Shown: piece after piece, positions 59,022-64,000 of the stretch
Layout of the letters: each line of letters begins with the position of its first letter
How positions within the stretch are numbered: the first letter of the stretch is position 1
From: Jaapia argillacea MUCL 33604
Lineage: Eukaryota; Basidiomycota; Agaricomycetes; Jaapiales; Jaapiaceae
DNA: 64,000 bases
NCBI GenBank assembly: GCA_000697665.1
Contig: KL197720.1
Location: forward strand, 124,456-188,455
Direction of reading: 5' to 3'
Position numbers and translations under genes: made by a program
The notes under the pieces: model-generated
Database searches by the model: none
What the model saw: only the letters and a program-made list of their open reading frames with translations
Told to the model about the DNA's origin: nothing

Positions 59022-61312
59022 ATGTCAACCGCTGTAACCGCTTCTACAGAACTAAAAGCCCAAGGCAACTCCCTATTCGCAAAGAAGGATTTCATCGGCG
59101 CTTTCAACAAGTACAGTGCTGCCATCGACCAAGATCCAACCAATGCCATCCTTTACGCAAACCGCACAGCCTGTTCCTTGAACCTTCAAAAGTGAGCGTT
59201 AACTTTGATTTGACGTGTCTCTTGATCCCAATTCTATCAGGTATTTTGATTGTGCAGATGATTGCAGAAAGGTCGTGGTTTTCCATAGCCACTTCGCTCT
59301 GGATATTGATCTCTGGTACAGGCCATCGAGATCGATCCAGGTTACTCCAAGGCATGGGGAAGACTCGCCACTGCCCAAGACGTTAGTCTATTCTCTCAAG
59401 TGGGCCGTGTCCACTAAGTAGTCACCTCGAGACTCCCTAGGCCATCGGGAATCCCAGTCTTGAAGCTTGGTCAAAAGCTTTGGAAACGCTTCCGGGTGAG
59501 AACCTGAGTCCTGGAGAACTCAGGCAAAAGGAACAGTATGAGGAAGGCCTTCGATTGGCGAAGGAAAAGTTTGAGAATGTATCTACGAGATTGGTTCCTG
59601 TTGCGCTCCGTCCTGACCAATTGCCGTGGACGAGGGCTGTTGCCCTCATGCCAGAATTGATCGCTAACCAACAAGATAGTAGTGTAAGTACTCTTCGGTC
59701 CGTCGCCTCGAATGTAAGCACTGATCGGATAGGTTAATGAAGGCGTGGGTGATACTCAAAGCATATCAGGTATGTCATTCCTGGCCAACCCTGGTCCGTC
59801 AATCTGAAGTTCTGATTCGTGTATCCAAAGGAATTTTCAGAAGGTGTGGAATTATCGCCTACCTTTGATCTTGCGAGGCCGTATTTTCTTTTCGTTCTCA
59901 AGGGGTCAAAACTATGAAGTTGGTGAAAAGAGTTGAGCAAGTTGGTCAACGTACGGTGATCGTCGGGATACCCAATGTCAGTTCTGGACCTCCATATTCT
60001 CATATGTTTTGCGCTTACCTTCATATATAGGCCTTGTCAAACCTCTCCAATGGCATCTTGAGGGATAGACGCGTGTTCCACATTGATGGGCCGAAGTGGA
60101 TTACGAATTTCACTGATCAGAGTAAGGCCACCCTCATCCTAGTGTTTCGGTTCTGAACATGCAATATGCGCAGTGTTGCTAGAGGCACTGGAATACAATG
60201 CGTGGGACCGCGGCGATGCTGCTAGTGTGATTGAGCAAGCGCAAGCTCGACAACGTGAGAAAGGGTGGAAGGCTACTCGTCGAGCTCTTTCTTGTACCAT
60301 CCGGTTCGTTTCTCGTTAACTATTTGCCTTCGTGACACTCATCCGGAACACAAGAGGGTGGATCATGCGAGGTTTCTTTGAAAATGGTTTGAAGAATAAC
60401 GAGCAGGCTCTCAAGTTTTATGGTTGGGCACTGGAAGTTCTTGATTGGGGTCGGAAAGCTTGGAAGGATGTGCCATCTGAAGACCGTGGTGCGATTTTCG
60501 AAAGCTCAGTCGCCAGAGGCGTTCGCGTTCTGCATATGAACACATATATGCAGGTGAGTCTTTTTCGTTCGACGGGCATGTACTATATGTTAATCCTGGA
60601 CTTGACTAGGCTTGGTCGCCTGATCTTGGAGAAGACCAACCATATTCTCTGGAGGAGCTTCTTGAAGAAGCGGATGATATCATTCGCGACGTTGATAACA
60701 ATCCACTCGATCCGAGGCAGACGTATGACCCTGGATTTGTCTTGTCATTTACTTCGTATCCTAGGGGGACCGCACTGGCGTGAGTACTGCGCGTCCAATC
60801 GGCCGTCCATGATTCAACTAATGGAATATCCTCAGTGTCAAAGGTTATTGCCATGCCGAAATGGCCGCACTTGTCGACGACGATGGTGATGAAGATGATG
60901 AGTCTTCTCCCAGACACGAGCATTACGTCAAGTCTGCGGAATACTATGTCCAAGCGGGCAGTTCCTTACCCGAAGACGACGAAGACCATGCCTGTACGTC
61001 TGAGGGGGACGCTCCCTGTTTCCAATCGTCCCGTTGGCAAAAACGCTAACATATGTACCCCCGCTGTCAGGGTTCTTGAATTGCGCATTGCAAAAATTCT
61101 GGCTATGTGGAGCTCCCCTGCGCGTCACGCTTCCTATCATGAAGCGCATCAGGTTGGCAATCCCAAAGATGAAGAGAATCTGGGAGAATTCGCCCCCGTT
61201 TGCAAAGCGAGAGCCGTCGTACCAACAGACGATGAGAGTAGAGAAGGATGCACTGGAGGGGATCGAGGAAGGGAAATACACACTAACGGATGTGATGAAC
61301 TTGAGTCACTGA
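59022..61312 (+). CDS. TPR-domain protein
   Basis: From ATG 59022 the protein opens with a TPR array: STELKAQGNSLFAKKDFIGA, FNKYSAAIDQDPTNAILYAN, RTACSLNLQK, spliced to YFDCADDCRKAIEIDPGYSK and AWGRLATAQDAIGNPSLEAW. These are the N-terminal Sgt/Sti1-like repeats. The middle has AVALMPELIANQQDSS, a conserved-looking WVILKAYQEFSEGVELM, and KWITNFTDQMLLEALEYNAW. A second helical repeat region follows: RGWIMRGFFENGLKNNEQAL, KFYGWALEVLDWGRKAWKDV. The C-terminal part (HAWFLNCALQKFWLCGAPLR) ends LTDVMNLSH at 61312. About ten introns. Such proteins bind partners, often Hsp70/Hsp90 tails, but the carboxylate-clamp residues cannot be assured by eye. It resembles basidiomycete TPR proteins annotated only by domain. 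Complete. Confidence 0.82.
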
Positions 61313-61543
61313 GTTGGTTTGAAGTTCGAGATTCAGATGATATACAGTCATTGCTTGTCCCTCAGCTACTATCAAATTACTACTGTAAATATTTTAGAGT
61401 CATCGGTTCTGCCCTGTTCTGCCTTGATTCACCAACGAAAGAATATTTGCCGCACATTCAATTGGGACTCTCTTCCAACAGAACCTCAATCCCGCTGTTC
61501 CTATAGTAGGCTAACTCCTTCGCTGGACCTTCGACTCCGCTTG

Positions 61544-64000
61544 ATGGCTGAATCGTTGCTAGCTCTGTTACTTGTTACTTCATCAAGTTCTGCCAAAGGC
61601 TCCAGCCTCGTCTACCGATGGCCCCCATCCCCAACTTCATCGCCCAGACTTGCTCGGCCACGACCACCACAGCCGTCTCTTCGACAGGTCGATAACCCTT
61701 GGAGAGCCATTGACCTTGTAGAAGGTCAGGACGGGTGTTCCACTGTGAATGAACAGCCAGCTGCAGATCTCCCTGACGAGGAGGACTACGTTTGGAAGCG
61801 AGCTCATGTCACCAAGGATCGCACGGCATCATTCTCACAGGCATCCTCTGTTCCAGCGTCAGGCAGGAATTCGCCATCCAAGGAGGGTTCTTTCGACGTG
61901 GATAGGCCTGACCACCTGTCTATCAGAGATGAATATGACAACCTCTTCGGATACTCTTCTGAATTCTTGGCGGGTATTCTCTGCCCACAGCCCCCTCTTT
62001 GCCATCAAAAGTTCGAGTTAATCGTCGATGACTTGGTGTTCATTGGACATCCTGTTTGCAGAGCGGCGGATGGTACGTGGCGGTTTACACCAGAAGGTGG
62101 TAAAAGCAGTTCCAGAGGACGGGGGCCCAGGAGTCGGGATTCCTCGCAGGGTAGCACCTCAGAGTCAACGCACGTTCCCCACATCGAAGAAGAACCAAAC
62201 GCACAGTCAGAGTGGCTCGATACGTTCCATTTTGTCATCGTCCTCAGCCTCCCAGACCCTTCTTCATCGGCATCTGGCAATGTCCTGAAATACTTCGACA
62301 TTCTCTACAAGCAACTGGCATTCACTGTGACTGCAGTGCTTTTCCAAGAGCAGGTTATCTCGAATTTTGTCGAAAGGGAATGCGAAGTTCTCGGCTCTGT
62401 CAAGGAGGATTACATTTCGAAGGGTGGGTCCATCTGAAACAATCATAGCCTTGTTCGACTGAAGAAATTGCAAACTTCACAGGAGAGCCCTTCGATACGT
62501 ACGCCAGGTATGCCCTTCAAGTCTCGTCCATTGCACCGGCTATGAAAACATTATACGAATCTGTCAAGAGTCGCACCATCGCCCAAATAACCATTCATAA
62601 CCTCGCCCTGGAACTTCAGCTGCCACCTTATCTTGACTCTCTGCTATACGGAGACGACGATGGGGATACGGGCTGCGTTGGGGAAGATGACGTTGATGAG
62701 GGTGCAGCTTGGGGCGGTGATATGTCGTTTGCTTGGCGATTACCGGCGTTGGCGCCCTGGAAGGCACTCCTTCTCCTGGACGGTCCTGATGGTGCCAATT
62801 TCGATCCATCAATGAACCTGAGAGGGCCACATATGAGTACCGACGAGCGAAAACTGGCAATGGAGCTGGTCAAGTTCTTGACCATGGCGTCTCCAAGGCT
62901 CCAGTCAGTTCTTATGTTAATCATATCACTTAATCTCACTGACCGTGGTACAGGCTCGCCGACATGGCGATAGAGCTGGATTGGGATCTCGAAACGCAAC
63001 TATATCCAATCGTTCGGTGGCTGGTCTACCACCGCCGCGCCAAGGTCATCGATGTTGTCCATGACGGGCTCAAGAGTGTATTCACAGTCTCTCCCACATT
63101 CACCACTCCGTATGTGTTAAACCAATCCGTCTGGTTATAAAGGAGTCATTTGGCTGATTCTACTTTCGGTCCCATTCCTTCCAGGTTGTCTGAATTGACG
63201 CAGCAGTTCGAGCTCGCCTTTTCAAACTCGCCTGTACCGCCACTACCGAGGGTTCTGTCAGCTATATCAGCTGCAAATGGCAAACAAGTCGACAACCATT
63301 TCTTCGCCACAGTTGTTCGATCGCGAGATCTTATTCCAATCTACCACGACGTCGTAGAATGGATGCTGAAGCGCGACTTGCTGATCACCCTACACCTGCG
63401 GATCCGCATTGTAGCAACATCCGACGTCAAACAAAGAGCGCGGCTATTGCGGGAAGTTGCGAAAGCCAGAAGGGAGAGTATGAATTCGAATTCAGGAGGG
63501 AAACAACGGGAAGAAGTTATCGCTGACTTTGATTTTCTCGAGTCGGGGAGTTCACCTTCCTCAAACGGCAGATGGCTTTCGCTTTCACCCAAAAGTGCCC
63601 GCCGAAGCGCTAGGCAATCCCCGACTATGCGTCGCTCGACCATTTTGGACGACGAGGACGACGATGGAGAGAAGGGCTCTGAAGAGGCAGAGGAAGACGA
63701 CGACGACGCTGAAGATGACGAGTCACCTAGCTTGATTAGTGATCCTGGACGGGCTGCACCTCTCGAAAGATCATGGTTAGCTGTCATGTCGGAAGGGAAA
63801 GAGGATCACATCAGAATGAGATTCGAGAGGTATGATCGTCGTTCTTCACATTTTGTTGACTGCTCTGAGCGATAACGTTAGGATCAACCAATACTTCGAT
63901 GGCAAGAAAACTGACGACGAAATACTCTACCGTGCAGAGATCTCTAGAAGACAACTTCGGGAAGTCCTCCACCATTATGACGAACATGTGGGTCCAATCC
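61544..64000 (+). CDS. NPR3: Nitrogen permease regulator 3-like (NPR3/NPRL3), 3' end beyond window
   Basis: The start MAESLLALLLVTSSSSAKGS followed by LVYRWPPSP is the canonical NPR3 opening (longin-like strand plus F/YRWPP). Next comes DEYDNLFGYSSEFLAGILCP, FELIVDDLVFIGHPV, then WLDTFHFVIVLSLPD and a conserved YFDILYKQLAFTVTAVLFQE. After an intron the text is EPFDTYARYALQVSSIAPAM, SLAPWKALLLLD-like strand (PALAPWKALLLLDGPDGAN), SDLVKFL-type helix, LETQLYPIVRWLVYHRRAKV, TTPLSELTQQFELAFS and LPRVLSAISA. An acidic insertion (EEAEEDDDDAEDD) lies before RINQYFDGKKTDDEILYRAE. NPR3 pairs with NPR2 in the SEACIT/GATOR1 complex that restrains TORC1 on the vacuole when nitrogen is scarce. The gene continues past 64000. 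An in-frame upstream ATG exists at 61319 but lacks resemblance. Confidence 0.9.

Overview
The window is nuclear DNA of a basidiomycete fungus, most likely a Tremellomycete yeast or relative. The evidence is dense, short-spaced genes on both strands, many 45-65 bp GT-AG introns that interrupt almost every gene, and protein families typical of that group (DUF6593-type protein, fungal opsin-related protein, velvet factor, PHO84, FTR1, neutral trehalase). The class assignment is an inference from protein resemblance. I see 26 protein-coding genes (12 on +, 14 on -), no convincing tRNA or rRNA gene, no CRISPR, and no recognisable transposon or viral element.

Layout. 1-7.7 kb: the 3' part of an arsenic gene that joins an arsenite methyltransferase to an Acr2/rhodanese arsenate-reductase domain, a His/Gly-rich tandem-repeat protein, and an orphan coiled-coil/membrane protein. 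8-16.3 kb (-): phosphate permease PHO84 and a MOZ-like double-PHD MYST acetyltransferase. 16.7-25.2 kb: CTK3, uridine kinase-like URK1/UCKL1, peroxisomal carrier ANT1, a METTL21-like methyltransferase, and alpha-arrestin 1. 25.7-29.5 kb (-): iron permease FTR1, then alpha-arrestin 2. 30-43.6 kb: GLFG nucleoporin, DUF6593 protein, a conserved unknown, MIC60, ATG22-like transporter, neutral trehalase. 45-51.6 kb: opsin-related protein, velvet factor, alpha/beta hydrolase, disordered orphan. 52.3-64 kb: F-box protein with a duplicated exon, another disordered orphan, a TPR protein, and NPR3, which runs off the right edge.

Themes. Several genes concern nutrient and metal handling (arsenic, phosphate, iron, vacuolar amino-acid efflux, TORC1 control through NPR3) and stress (trehalase, opsin-related protein, repeat protein). 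The most interesting local arrangement is alpha-arrestin / FTR1 / alpha-arrestin. Both arrestins carry PY motifs like those that recruit the Rsp5 ubiquitin ligase, and two perfect iron-GATA sites (ATCAGATAA) lie 21 bp apart between FTR1 and arrestin 2. Other notable items are the arsenic fusion, a phase 0-0 exon duplication in the F-box gene, and a likely GC-AG intron.

Gene models were read by eye: splice sites were chosen because they keep frame and restore family motifs. Exact 5' ends are the least certain part.
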